Shown: one piece after another, positions 37,084-46,295 of the stretch
How positions within the stretch are numbered: the stretch's first letter is position 1
Layout: the number at the start of each line of letters is the position of its first letter
DNA from: Gottfriedia acidiceleris
GTDB taxonomy: Bacteria; Bacillota; Bacilli; Bacillales; Bacillaceae_G
DNA: 64,000 nt
Assembly (NCBI RefSeq): GCF_023115465.1
Contig: NZ_CP096034.1
Location: forward strand, 1,550,001 to 1,614,000
Reading direction: 5' to 3'
The notes under the pieces: model-generated
Database searches by the model: none
Told to the model about the DNA's origin: nothing
Seen by the model: the letters and a program-made list of their open reading frames with translations, nothing else
Program-made: the position numbers and the translations under genes

Positions 37084-38070
37084 ATGAAGGTTGTTATTTT
37101 AGCTGGAGGATACGGTCAAAGGCTTTTACCAATTACTAACAACATTCCTAAGCCACTATTACCAATCGCAAATAGAGCGGCAATTGAGCATTTAATATTA
37201 CATTTAACTAGACTTGGGTTTAAAGAATTTATCATTCAGCTTCATTATATGTCCCAAGCAATTATCGAGACAATCAATGCAATGAAATTAAAAAATGTTT
37301 CAATTGATTATATTATAGAAGAAAAAAGTTTAGGGTCTGCTGGCTGTTTAAGACTTTCTAAGCATTTTCTTCATGAACCCTTTCTAGTAGTGAATGGTGA
37401 TATTTTATTTGACGGCGATATTAGAGATGCATTAAAAACTCATTTAGAAAGTAAAAGTAGATTTTCTATGTTTGTAAAACAAGTTGATAAGTGTGGGTCA
37501 TACGGGAATGTAAAAGTGAAAAATGGACAAATAATCGATTTTATAGAAAAGCCGAATGAAGGTAGTGAGATTAGTAAATTAGTTAATACTGGAATTTATA
37601 TTATGAATCCTGAATTATTATATCAAATTCCAGAAAATCGTTATTTTGACATTAGTAATGATCTGATTCCTTTAATGTTAAAAAAAAATATCTGTTTAAA
37701 TGCTTTTCATTTAAAAGGTTACTGGATTGATTATGGGACGCCTAGAAGATTTGCAAAGCTAAACGTAGATTGGATTGAAGAGAAATTAAACTTACCTATT
37801 CCTGCTGTTCAAATATTACCAAGAATCTTTTTAGGTGAGCATGTAACGATAAATAATAATGTGAAGATTGTTTCTCCAGTTATTATTGGGAATGATGTTA
37901 CGATTGAAGAGAACTGTATAATCGGCCCATATGTATCAATTAGTTCTAATATTCGAATCAGTCAAGGCAGTGTATTACATCATCAAGCTGTCTTTCAAAA
38001 ATATACTCTGAATTATGAGAATAAGTTTGTACATAATTCAATAAAAAAAATATCAAAAGAAATACATTGA
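37084..38070 (+). CDS. Sugar-nucleotide pyrophosphorylase-like protein
   Basis: A 328-residue nucleotidyltransferase: LAGGYGQRLLPITNNIPKPL at the N terminus is the NTP-binding signature, VVNGDILF carries the metal-binding Asp, and EKP and GYWIDYGTP follow. The C-terminal part (about 245-310) has hexapeptide-like repeats (left-handed beta helix). It likely activates a sugar-1-phosphate (mannose- or glucose-type); the exact sugar cannot be told. No glycosyltransferase or capsule genes are adjacent. Monocistronic; ATG after AGGTGG. Confidence 0.8.
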   Translation: MKVVILAGGYGQRLLPITNNIPKPLLPIANRAAIEHLILHLTRLGFKEFIIQLHYMSQAIIETINAMKLKNVSIDYIIEEKSLGSAGCLRLSKHFLHEPFLVVNGDILFDGDIRDALKTHLESKSRFSMFVKQVDKCGSYGNVKVKNGQIIDFIEKPNEGSEISKLVNTGIYIMNPELLYQIPENRYFDISNDLIPLMLKKNICLNAFHLKGYWIDYGTPRRFAKLNVDWIEEKLNLPIPAVQILPRIFLGEHVTINNNVKIVSPVIIGNDVTIEENCIIGPYVSISSNIRISQGSVLHHQAVFQKYTLNYENKFVHNSIKKISKEIH

Positions 38071-38155
38071 ATCACTAAAAAGTATGGAAATTATCGCGAA
38101 AGAATGTTATTATATACAAGTCTGATTATGTCACTATGTCAGGAGGGAAAATAAA

Positions 38156-38305
38156 ATGCGCGTAAATATTACATTAGCATGTACAGAATGCGGAGATCGT
38201 AACTACATCACTACTAAAAATAAACGTAATAACCCAGACCGTCTTGAGCTTAAAAAATATTGCCCAAGACTTAAAAAAGTTACAGTTCATCGCGAAACAA
38301 AGTAA
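38156..38305 (+). CDS. rpmG: 50S ribosomal protein L33
   Basis: A 49-residue ribosomal protein, [17 protein letters not shown] at the N terminus. It keeps the first zinc-type pair C9-x2-C12 but has only one cysteine (C36, KKYCPR) where zinc-binding (C+) forms have two, so it is probably not a full zinc site. Bacilli carry several L33 paralogues exchanged according to zinc supply. ATG follows AGGAGGG; a terminator follows immediately. Confidence 0.95.
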   Translation: MRVNITLACTECGDRNYITTKNKRNNPDRLELKKYCPRLKKVTVHRETK

Positions 38306-38336
38306 ACAGTAGGAATTTTCCTACTGTTTTTTTTAT
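38305..38336 (+). terminator. rpmG terminator
   Basis: AACAGTAGGAA (38305-38315) pairs with TTCCTACTGTT (38318-38328), followed by a run of T; the stem starts inside the stop codon. Confidence 0.9.
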
Positions 38337-38394
38337 GTTTAAATAATTATAATTTTAATTAGAAACTCGATCCTTACCTAAGGAGGCCATTATT

Positions 38395-38958
38395 ATGGAA
38401 AAAAAAGAAATTAGAAATTCGATGATGAAAAACTTGAAAAATATTTCAGCATCAGAAAGAGATGAAAAGTCAAAACAAATTATAGAAAAATTATTAAATA
38501 CAGAACAAATGAAGAGTGCAGATATTATAGCAACAACAATGCCAATGGAGCATGAAATAAATACTAAGTATTTAATCACTGCTTGTTGGAAAAAGAATAA
38601 ATCAGTTGTTGTCCCTAAATGCAACCATGAGACTAGAAAAATGCATTTTTACAAAATCAATTCATTTGATGATTTAAAGAAAGGTTATTTTGGAATACAA
38701 GAGCCGATAGAAGAAAAATGCGTGGAAATAAGAAAAGAACTTATTGATTTAATAATTGTGCCTGGAGTAGCATATACAAAAAATGGTGAGCGACTAGGAT
38801 ATGGTGGTGGTTATTATGATCGCTATTTAGAAGATTATAATAAACAACTTTTAGCCTTAGCTTATGACATTCAAATTATTGATGAATTACCAATAGAAAA
38901 ACATGACATTAAGATGCCGTTGGTTTTAACAGAATCAAGAATAATAGAAGTGATTTAA
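38395..38958 (+). CDS. yqgN: 5-formyltetrahydrofolate cyclo-ligase
   Basis: Converts 5-formyl-THF to 5,10-methenyl-THF with ATP, in one-carbon metabolism. The 187-residue protein has the family signature PGVAYTKNGERLGYGGGYYD (about 122-141) and the N-terminal KKEIRNSMMKNLK helix. ATG follows a perfect AAGGAGG. Neighbour of rpmG as in B. subtilis (yqgN). Confidence 0.92.
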   Translation: MEKKEIRNSMMKNLKNISASERDEKSKQIIEKLLNTEQMKSADIIATTMPMEHEINTKYLITACWKKNKSVVVPKCNHETRKMHFYKINSFDDLKKGYFGIQEPIEEKCVEIRKELIDLIIVPGVAYTKNGERLGYGGGYYDRYLEDYNKQLLALAYDIQIIDELPIEKHDIKMPLVLTESRIIEVI

Positions 38959-38994
38959 TAAGTGCATAATGTGACACGATTTGTTCGAAAATAG

Positions 38995-39017
38995 ATAAGA
39001 CTGAATTGGAGTCTTAT
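38995..39017 (+). repeat. Hairpin after the cyclo-ligase gene
   Basis: ATAAGACT (38995-39002) pairs with AGTCTTAT (39010-39017). No T-run follows on the plus strand, so it is at best a weak terminator. Confidence 0.4.
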
Positions 39018-39057
39018 TGAAAAAATTAAATTTGTGCAGACTAATATTGTAACAAGT

Positions 39058-39101
39058 TTGTAAAAAGTATCACAAACTTAGAGTGGAAATACATATATAA
39101 T
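39058..39101 (+). promoter_or_regulatory. Rex-like operator and ldh promoter
   Basis: TTGTAAAAAGTATCACAA (39058-39075) has the 18-base layout of the Rex operator (TTGTGA-N6-TCACAA) with one mismatch in the left half. A -10 TATAAT is at 39096-39101, so the operator overlaps the -35 region. NADH-sensitive repression of ldh by Rex is inferred. Confidence 0.65.
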
Positions 39102-39130
39102 AAAGAAGTCCCAATTACTTACACTTTTAA

Positions 39131-40111
<981 letters not shown>

Positions 40112-40182
40112 GTGAGTGATGATAATTTTTAGCAAACACTAGTAAAGTTTTTCAGAAAAATATTATGAGTTCATCTTTAGAA

Positions 40183-40213
40183 AAGACCTCTTTCTATTTG
40201 AAAGAGGTCTTAT
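40183..40213 (+). terminator. ldh terminator
   Basis: AAGACCTCTTTC (40183-40194) pairs with GAAAGAGGTCTT (40200-40211), followed by ATTG; the T-run is short. Confidence 0.75.
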
Positions 40214-40285
40214 TGTATAGATTATTTGAAAAATATGCCAACTTTTAATATTGTAAAAGTAACAATAAGATTTAAGGAGGTAATT

Positions 40286-41041
40286 TTGAAAAAAATCAAT
40301 AGTAAGATCTCATGGTTATTAATAGTAATATTCATTATTGGACTAGCTCTATTTTTTGGAAACCAAAATTTTTTTAATAATCATCTAAAAAAGACTAAAG
40401 AGACTTCTTTGAGTTTTCCTAACTACGATGATACAGCAATCGAAGCTGAAAATGGATTATTAGCTGTAACAAATCCTACATCTAATTTAGTATTAGTTAA
40501 TAAAGAAAGAAAGCTACCAGATGGGTATGAACCGCCTGATCTAGTATATCCAGTCGTTCCTTTACATGGAGTAAACAAAGATAAGACATTAATGAGAAAA
40601 GAGGCGGCACATGCTTTAGAAAAATTATTTGAAAGAGCAGAAGCAGATGGCATAAAGCTTACTCCAGTTTCCGCATATCGCTCTTTTGATCGACAAAAAA
40701 GCTTGTATAATTATTATGTGCAAATTCATGGTGAAGATTGGACTCAATCTTTTAGTGCTGTTCCTGGTACAAGCGAACATCAAACTGGTTTATCAATAGA
40801 TGTATCCTCTCCAAACTTCGGTAACAAGCTTGAACAAGGATTTGGAGAAACGAAAGAAGGAACTTGGCTTGCAGACCATGCGCATGAATTTGGATTTATC
40901 ATTCGTTATCCAGAAGACAAAGTAGATATTACTGAATACAATTATGAACCATGGCATATAAGATATCTCGGGATAAAATACGCTACATATTTATATAAAA
41001 ATGATTTAGCTTTAGAAGAAGTAATAAAGCCTAAAAAATAA
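40286..41041 (+). CDS. D-alanyl-D-alanine carboxypeptidase, VanY family
   Basis: A 251-residue extracytoplasmic peptidase that trims stem peptides of cell wall (M15B). N-terminal anchor or signal (SWLLIVIFIIGLALFFG, about 8-24), then the catalytic domain with SAYRSFDRQKSLYNYY, the zinc motif SEHQTGLSIDV and EPWHIRYLG with the last His ligand. TTG start 5 bases after AAGGAGG (40274-40280); the frame extends 20 codons upstream with no ribosome site. Without van genes nearby it is a housekeeping wall enzyme, not a resistance gene. Confidence 0.88.
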   Translation: MKKINSKISWLLIVIFIIGLALFFGNQNFFNNHLKKTKETSLSFPNYDDTAIEAENGLLAVTNPTSNLVLVNKERKLPDGYEPPDLVYPVVPLHGVNKDKTLMRKEAAHALEKLFERAEADGIKLTPVSAYRSFDRQKSLYNYYVQIHGEDWTQSFSAVPGTSEHQTGLSIDVSSPNFGNKLEQGFGETKEGTWLADHAHEFGFIIRYPEDKVDITEYNYEPWHIRYLGIKYATYLYKNDLALEEVIKPKK

Positions 41042-41152
41042 TTGTAAATTCCTACAAAATAAATGGTTTGTTTGGTATTTCACATTGACGAGTAATCGTT
41101 TCCAACTTATACTTATTACATGTTTAGAAAGATAAAATAATAGGAGTTAAGT

Positions 41153-41356
41153 ATGAAATCCGTATATGATATTCAACAATTTCTAAAGAGTTATGGCACC
41201 ATTATTTATACAGGTGATCGATTAGCTGACTTGATGTTAATGCAAGATGAGCTAAAAGAATTATTTTTAGCGAATATACTTGAAAGTAAAGATTTACAAA
41301 TTGCTACCATGATCTTAAAAAAAGAAATGGATGAAATAAAAAATAAAACGGTTTAA
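41153..41356 (+). CDS. yqgQ: YqgQ family protein (DUF910)
   Basis: A 67-residue helical protein, MKSVYDIQQFLKSYGTIIYT at the N terminus, with DRLADLMLMQDELKELF: the DUF910/YqgQ pattern. B. subtilis YqgQ has been suggested to bind nucleic acid, but no function is proven. It is followed by glcK, its conserved partner. ATG after AGGAG. Confidence 0.88.
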   Translation: MKSVYDIQQFLKSYGTIIYTGDRLADLMLMQDELKELFLANILESKDLQIATMILKKEMDEIKNKTV

Positions 41357-41395
41357 TGAAATCGTTTTTTTTAGAATCTATTGCAAACGATTTCA
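41357..41395 (+). repeat. Inverted repeat in the yqgQ-glcK junction
   Basis: TGAAATCGTTT (41357-41367) and AAACGATTTCA (41385-41395) form a perfect 11-bp stem with a 17-base loop that contains the T-run. The glcK ribosome site lies 6 bases behind it. Confidence 0.6.
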
Positions 41396-41415
41396 CTGCG
41401 AAGGGAGAAGACTTT

Positions 41416-42387
41416 ATGGCTAAAATGATTGTAGGTGTAGATTTAGGTGGTACAAGCATTAAATTGGCATTATTAACAAATAACGGGGAATTCATCGATA
41501 AATGGGAAGTACCAACGGATAAATCTGATAGTGGTAAGCATATTCCTAAAACAATTACAATTGCAATTGAAGAAAAGCTTAAACAGATGGATAAAACAAA
41601 GGAAGATATCGCTGGAATCGGTATTGGAGCTCCAGGATCGGTTCGATTAGAAGATGGACTTATATTTGCAGCAGTAAATTTAGGTTGGGTTAATTTTCCT
41701 TTAAAAGAAATTCTAGAAAAGGAATCAGGTATTCCTGTAATCGTTGATAATGATGCAAATATAGCAGCTGTTGGCGAAATGTGGAAAGGTGCTGGAAATG
41801 GAGCAAAAGATGTAGTAATGGTTACCCTTGGAACAGGAGTCGGCGGAGGCGTAATTGTAAATGGTGACGTTGCACATGGAATTAGTGGATCTGCTGGTGA
41901 AATTGGCCATATCACAGTACAACTTGAAAATGGAGTATTATGTAACTGTGGAAAAAGAGGATGCTTAGAAACTATTTCTTCAGCAACAGGTATTGCAAGA
42001 ATAGCAAACGAGAAGTTACAAAATACGACAAAAGAGACGGTTTTAAAAGAAGTGTCGAATGATTCACCAATTACAGCAAAGGATGTTTTTGAAGCTTATG
42101 CCACTGGTGATGAAGTTGCAGAAGAAATCGTAAATCATGTAATGAGATATCTAGCTTTAGTTTTAGCCGGAGTTGGAAATACTTTAAATCCTGAAAATAT
42201 TATAATTGGTGGCGGTGTATCAAATGCAGGTGAACTGTTATTGAAACCTCTAAAGAAATATTTTGACGAATTTGCTTTCACAACAGTGCGAGATTCGACA
42301 AAACTTTCAATTGCAAAATTAGGGAACGATGCAGGAGCAATTGGTGCAGCATATTTAGTAAAAAAATTTATTACTAATGAAATTTAA
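41416..42387 (+). CDS. glcK: Glucokinase (ROK family)
   Basis: Phosphorylates glucose with ATP. The 323-residue protein has the ATP motif VGVDLGGTSIKLAL at the N terminus, LGTGVGGGVI, GEIGHI with the sugar-binding E and H, and the ROK zinc motif CNCGKRGCLE. The start is set by AAGGGAG (41401-41407); the frame continues 20 codons upstream across the hairpin without a ribosome site. In operon with yqgQ. Confidence 0.94.
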   Translation: MAKMIVGVDLGGTSIKLALLTNNGEFIDKWEVPTDKSDSGKHIPKTITIAIEEKLKQMDKTKEDIAGIGIGAPGSVRLEDGLIFAAVNLGWVNFPLKEILEKESGIPVIVDNDANIAAVGEMWKGAGNGAKDVVMVTLGTGVGGGVIVNGDVAHGISGSAGEIGHITVQLENGVLCNCGKRGCLETISSATGIARIANEKLQNTTKETVLKEVSNDSPITAKDVFEAYATGDEVAEEIVNHVMRYLALVLAGVGNTLNPENIIIGGGVSNAGELLLKPLKKYFDEFAFTTVRDSTKLSIAKLGNDAGAIGAAYLVKKFITNEI

Positions 42388-42395
42388 CTTAAATT

Positions 42396-42424
42396 TAAGG
42401 TACTTCTAATTGAAGTACCTTATT
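42396..42424 (+). terminator. glcK terminator
   Basis: TAAGGTACTTC (42396-42406) pairs with GAAGTACCTTA (42412-42422). Confidence 0.8.
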
Positions 42425-42461
42425 ATGTTTATTGTATTGAATTGAAAAAAAAATTAGTTAT

Positions 42462-42522
42462 TTGACGACGGAACTAGTTTATGATAAATTGAATGACGTT
42501 AGAAAAAACCTAAGGTACGTCA
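42462..42522 (+). promoter_or_regulatory. Upstream ltaS promoter with inverted repeat
   Basis: TTGACG (42462-42467), a 17-base spacer and TAAATT (42485-42490) with extended TGA. Just behind, TGACG-TTAG (42494-42502) can pair with CTAA and CGTCA (ending 42522) around an A-rich loop, at the predicted RNA 5' end. It may be an operator or a 5' stem-loop. Confidence 0.5.
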
Positions 42523-42619
42523 AATAATTTATTTAGATCCATACATTTAGTAGCTAATAATTGTATGAATCATTCCAAAAATTCTTGGTATAAAAATGCC
42601 AATAAAATAGATATGTGAA

Positions 42620-42650
42620 TTGACAAACATTGTTTTATAATAGATAAAAT
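42620..42650 (+). promoter_or_regulatory. Second ltaS promoter candidate
   Basis: A perfect -35 TTGACA (42620-42625); the -10 is either GATAAA (42643-42648, spacer 17) or TAAAAT (42645-42650, spacer 19). Confidence 0.45.
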
Positions 42651-42684
42651 AGATTAATAGTCTAAACAAGAGGAGGAACAGAAT

Positions 42685-44577
42685 ATGTGGAAAAAGTTTA
42701 TTAAAAACTTTGGATTCCCGTTACTTGCTGTATTCCTTTTATGGATTAAAGCAACGATTCTTAGCCAATTTTATTTTGATTTAGAAATTGAAAATTCAAT
42801 GCAAGAATTTATTTTGATAATTGCTCCTATATCTTCATTATTAATATTTATAGGTATAGCTCTTTTTGCAAAAGGACCAAAACGAAATAGAGCAGTTATT
42901 TGGATTACTATAATCATGTCCTTTATTTTAGTAGCTGATACAGCTTATTATTCATTCTTTGACGATTTTGTAACAATTCCAGTTTTATTTATGACTCGAA
43001 ACTTTGGGGATTTAGGTTCAAGTGTTAAAGCAATGATTAGCTATAAAACAATCTTAGCTTTTTCTGATATTTTCATCTTAATTGCAGTTAATTATTTCTG
43101 GGGTAAAAAATTCTTTACTACTGGTAACATTAAAGGCAAAGCTAGAACAGCTTATTTCTTAGCAGCGGTTGCTATTTTCTTAGTTAACCTTGGTTTAGCA
43201 GAAACTGAACGCCCACAATTATTAACACGTTCTTTTGATAGAGAATACATTGTTAAATTTTTAGGATTATACAATTACCACATATATGATATGGTTATTC
43301 AATCAAAAACATCTGCTCAAAAAGCGATGGCTGATGATAGTGAATTAGCTGGAATCGAAAACTTTATTCGTGCTAACGATACAGGTGTGAATGCACAATT
43401 ACATGGTAAATATAAAGGTAAAAACGTAGTAGTAGTTTCATTAGAATCATTACAAAATTTCGTAATTGGACGAAAAATTAATGGACAAGAAATTACTCCT
43501 TTCTTAAATAAATTTACGAAAGAAAGTTATTATTTTGATAATTTTTACCACCAAACTGGACAAGGTAAAACATCTGATGCTGAATTCTTAATTGATAATA
43601 GTTTATTCCCATTAGATCGTGGTGCTGTTTACTTTACAAACAGTGGTAATACGTTTACTGCAACACCAGCAATCCTTAAACAGGATCAAAATTATTACAC
43701 TTCTGTAATGCATTCAAATAATAAATCGTTCTGGAACCGTGACATGATGTATCCAAGTCTTGGTTACGATCGTTATTATAATGAAGTTGACTTTAAAGTA
43801 TCTGCAGCTACATCAATTGGCTGGGGACTAAAAGATAAATATTTCGTTGAACAAGCAGTAGACAAAATGGTAGCAGAGCCTAAACCGTTTTATAACCGTA
43901 TGATTACACTAACTAACCATTATCCATTCGAATTAAATGATGAGGATTTAATGATTCCACGTTTAACAACTGGAGACCAAACTGTTGATAATTATGTTAC
44001 AACAGTACGTTATTTAGATGAATCAATTAAACATTTCATCGAAGAAATGAAAGCAAAAGGTTTATATAATAATACAATCATTGTTATGTATGGTGACCAC
44101 TATGGTATTTCTGAAAACCATAACCGTGCAATGAGTGAAGTATTAGGACAAGACATTACACCTGCAGAACATGTTAAATTACAAAAAGTACCTTTCTTTA
44201 TCCACTTACCTGGACAAACTAAGGGTGAAACAGTTCATAAAGTTGCAGGTCAAATTGATGTTAAACCGACAATTTTAAACTTATTAGGTGAAAATCCAAA
44301 TAAAACATCTATCAACTTTGGTAATGATATTTTCTCTCCTAAACACAAAAACTTTGTAGTTTTCCGTGATGGAACAATTGTTACTGATAAATATATTTAT
44401 ACTGGTGAGAAGATGTATGATCCAAATACTGGAGAAGAATTAAAAGGACAAAAACCACCTAAAGAAGACTTAGCAAAAGCAAATAAATCACTTGAGTATT
44501 CAAACTCAATTATTTATAAAGATTTACTTCGTTTCTATGAAGTTAAATATAAAAAAGCTGATACGAAGTTTGAATAA
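42685..44577 (+). CDS. ltaS: Lipoteichoic acid synthase LtaS
   Basis: Polymerises glycerol phosphate from phosphatidylglycerol into lipoteichoic acid on the outer membrane face. The 630-residue protein has five membrane segments (about 8-175), an AxA-type cleavage site (KAMADD, about 213-218) and an extracellular sulfatase-like domain with E254 (SLESLQNF), the nucleophile T296 (GQGKTSDAEF) and the metal motif YGDHYGISENHN. ATG follows AGAGGAGG. Monocistronic. It corresponds to yqgS/ltaS of B. subtilis in place. Confidence 0.94.
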   Translation: MWKKFIKNFGFPLLAVFLLWIKATILSQFYFDLEIENSMQEFILIIAPISSLLIFIGIALFAKGPKRNRAVIWITIIMSFILVADTAYYSFFDDFVTIPVLFMTRNFGDLGSSVKAMISYKTILAFSDIFILIAVNYFWGKKFFTTGNIKGKARTAYFLAAVAIFLVNLGLAETERPQLLTRSFDREYIVKFLGLYNYHIYDMVIQSKTSAQKAMADDSELAGIENFIRANDTGVNAQLHGKYKGKNVVVVSLESLQNFVIGRKINGQEITPFLNKFTKESYYFDNFYHQTGQGKTSDAEFLIDNSLFPLDRGAVYFTNSGNTFTATPAILKQDQNYYTSVMHSNNKSFWNRDMMYPSLGYDRYYNEVDFKVSAATSIGWGLKDKYFVEQAVDKMVAEPKPFYNRMITLTNHYPFELNDEDLMIPRLTTGDQTVDNYVTTVRYLDESIKHFIEEMKAKGLYNNTIIVMYGDHYGISENHNRAMSEVLGQDITPAEHVKLQKVPFFIHLPGQTKGETVHKVAGQIDVKPTILNLLGENPNKTSINFGNDIFSPKHKNFVVFRDGTIVTDKYIYTGEKMYDPNTGEELKGQKPPKEDLAKANKSLEYSNSIIYKDLLRFYEVKYKKADTKFE

Positions 44578-44582
44578 ACATG

Positions 44583-44613
44583 AAAAGCACTTCCTTAATG
44601 GGAGTGCTTTTTT
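44583..44613 (+). terminator. ltaS terminator
   Basis: AAAGCACTTCC (44584-44594) pairs with GGGAGTGCTTT (44600-44610), one T-G pair, followed by TTT. Confidence 0.88.
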
Positions 44614-44673
44614 ACGTTATTGAAAAACAACCTTGTCAATTAAATTACCAAATTTTCGTAAAAGGAGTAGAGT

Positions 44674-44818
44674 GATGTTGATTTCCACTACAGGATGCTT
44701 ACCTTTAAGTGTAGCGAGGTTTTGTAGCTACCTATCACCATTGTCCCGCAAGTCTTTTAGCCCCATTTCTCAGCCATTCTGTTAATCCTCAAGAGCCCAA
44801 AACTCAACGAAGCTAAAA
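44674..44818. repeat. Relic of a Bacillaceae intergenic repeat
   Basis: The stretch beginning GATGTTGATTTCCACTACAG and ending near AACTCAAC resembles a dispersed intergenic repeat of many Bacillaceae, which typically starts TTGATTTCCGCT and contains CGAGG...CCTATC and TCCCGCA blocks. Here it is degenerate (44674-44818) and a little richer in G+C than its surroundings. No frame or hairpin explains it. The identification is from memory of such repeats. Confidence 0.45.
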
Positions 44819-44940
44819 AGGCATTAATAATTTAATATGACTTGATAAAACGCTAAAATAATGCATTTCCTAAACGAAAGTGCTTTTCTTTATTTTAAAT
44901 ACATACAATTAACTAAAAAATAACTGATGAGGTGAAAATT

Positions 44941-45876
44941 TTGTATAAAAACAATGGGCCTTTATCATTTCATACAAGAAGATACGATTTTAATGAACTT
45001 TCAAAAGATATTAGTTTATTAATTCAAGAATTTCCTTTTCTTCGTTTAAATACGATTGGACACAGTGTTTTATATCAGCCTATTTATGAGATTCAAATTG
45101 GGAATGGACATAGAAAAGTACATTGGAATGGTTCGTTTCATGCAAATGAATGGATTACAACTTGTGTAATCATGAAAATGCTTTTTTGGATATGTAACAC
45201 TTTAACAACTGAGAAGTTGCCATTTCATAAAGAATTAGTAGCTTTATTTAATGAAAATACTTTGTCGATTGTCCCTATGGTTAATCCTGATGGGGTAAAT
45301 TTAGTTATAAATGGAGCTGTGGAACAAAGTGATTATATGGAATTTGTTCATAAAATTAATGAAGGATATGATGGTTTTACTGGCTGGAAAGCAAATATAA
45401 GAGGCGTTGATTTAAATAATCAATTTCCTGCACACTGGGAGTTTGAAAAAGAGAGAAAGAAACAAAAAACATTCTCTCCAAGAGATTATCCAGGAGATGC
45501 TCCTTTAACTGAACCAGAAACAATCGCTATGAGTAATTTAGCAATTGAAAGGAAGTTTGATCTTATCTTGGCCTTGCATACTCAAGGTAAAGAATTTTAT
45601 TGGGGTTATGACAATCTTGAACCTCCTATCTCGGAAGTCTATGCTAATTATTTTTCTAGTATCAGTCCGTATAAGGCAGTAAAAACAATAGATAGCCATG
45701 CAGGTTATAAGGATTGGTATATACAAGATTTTCGGAAACCAGGATTTACACTTGAATTAGGTAAAGGAATAAACCCATTGCCATTATCTATGTTTGAATC
45801 CATTTTTTCAGAGACGTTTCCAATTCTGTTAGCGTCATTATTTAATTTAGAAAATATCCAATCATCTTTAAAATAA
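44941..45876 (+). CDS. yqgT: M14 peptidase, gamma-D-glutamyl-meso-diaminopimelate type (YqgT-like)
   Basis: A zinc carboxypeptidase-fold enzyme; this subgroup cuts gamma-D-Glu-diamino acid bonds in wall peptides. The 311-residue protein has H67-x2-E70 (NGSFHANEWIT), NPDGVNL, VDLNNQFPAHWE, the third zinc His in LALHTQGKEFYWG and the catalytic Glu in FTLELGKG. There is no signal peptide, so it may act on recycled peptides in the cytoplasm. TTG start at 44941, 6 bases after GAGGTG; a GTG 3 codons upstream overlaps that site. Confidence 0.85.
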   Translation: MYKNNGPLSFHTRRYDFNELSKDISLLIQEFPFLRLNTIGHSVLYQPIYEIQIGNGHRKVHWNGSFHANEWITTCVIMKMLFWICNTLTTEKLPFHKELVALFNENTLSIVPMVNPDGVNLVINGAVEQSDYMEFVHKINEGYDGFTGWKANIRGVDLNNQFPAHWEFEKERKKQKTFSPRDYPGDAPLTEPETIAMSNLAIERKFDLILALHTQGKEFYWGYDNLEPPISEVYANYFSSISPYKAVKTIDSHAGYKDWYIQDFRKPGFTLELGKGINPLPLSMFESIFSETFPILLASLFNLENIQSSLK

Positions 45877-45907
45877 AAAAGCTGACAAAATTGTCAGCTT
45901 TTTTATT
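45875..45907 (+). terminator. yqgT terminator
   Basis: A 12-bp perfect stem (AAAAAAGCTGAC, 45875-45886, with GTCAGCTTTTTT, 45893-45904); it begins in the stop codon. Confidence 0.92.
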
Positions 45908-45961
45908 TTAGAACATGTTTTCTATATGTAGAAATTTGTTCGTTCCATAATAAAATAAATG

Positions 45962-46138
45962 TTATAAGTGCGCTGGTGGATAACCGTTATGTAAAATTGT
46001 CATAATGGCAAACCAAGCAAATAAAACTAATGTCACACCAGACCAAAAAACAGCTAAAAAGTTCTTATTCTTTAATGATCCTATTAATGCAGGAACACAT
46101 AGAATAGCTACTAGTATAAAAATAATAACTGTACCCAT
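45962..46138 (-). CDS. yqgW: DUF2759 small membrane protein
   Basis: A 58-residue protein with two membrane segments (TVIIFILVAILCVPALIG and FWSGVTLVLFAWFAIMTIL) and a short LKNKN loop: the DUF2759 pattern of small Bacillus proteins near yqgX. Function unknown. I start at 46138 because AGGGGG lies just upstream; the frame extends 10 codons further. Confidence 0.78.
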   Translation of the reverse strand: MGTVIIFILVAILCVPALIGSLKNKNFLAVFWSGVTLVLFAWFAIMTILHNGYPPAHL

Positions 46139-46295
46139 TGTAAACCCCCTATAAATTTCTTCAAGCAACCCCTGTTTGCTATCACATCATTATTATTGTA
46201 AAACTTTTGTGAACAATTGTCTATTTGAAATTAAGTGCTAAAACAAAATTATGATATAGTATTATATAGATTAAAAAAGAAAGCAGGGTATGAAT

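Noticed and set aside
40286-41041. VanY-type gene as a vancomycin resistance determinant
   Set aside because: No vanH/A/X or vanRS genes nearby; VanY-like carboxypeptidases are ordinary wall enzymes in Bacillaceae.
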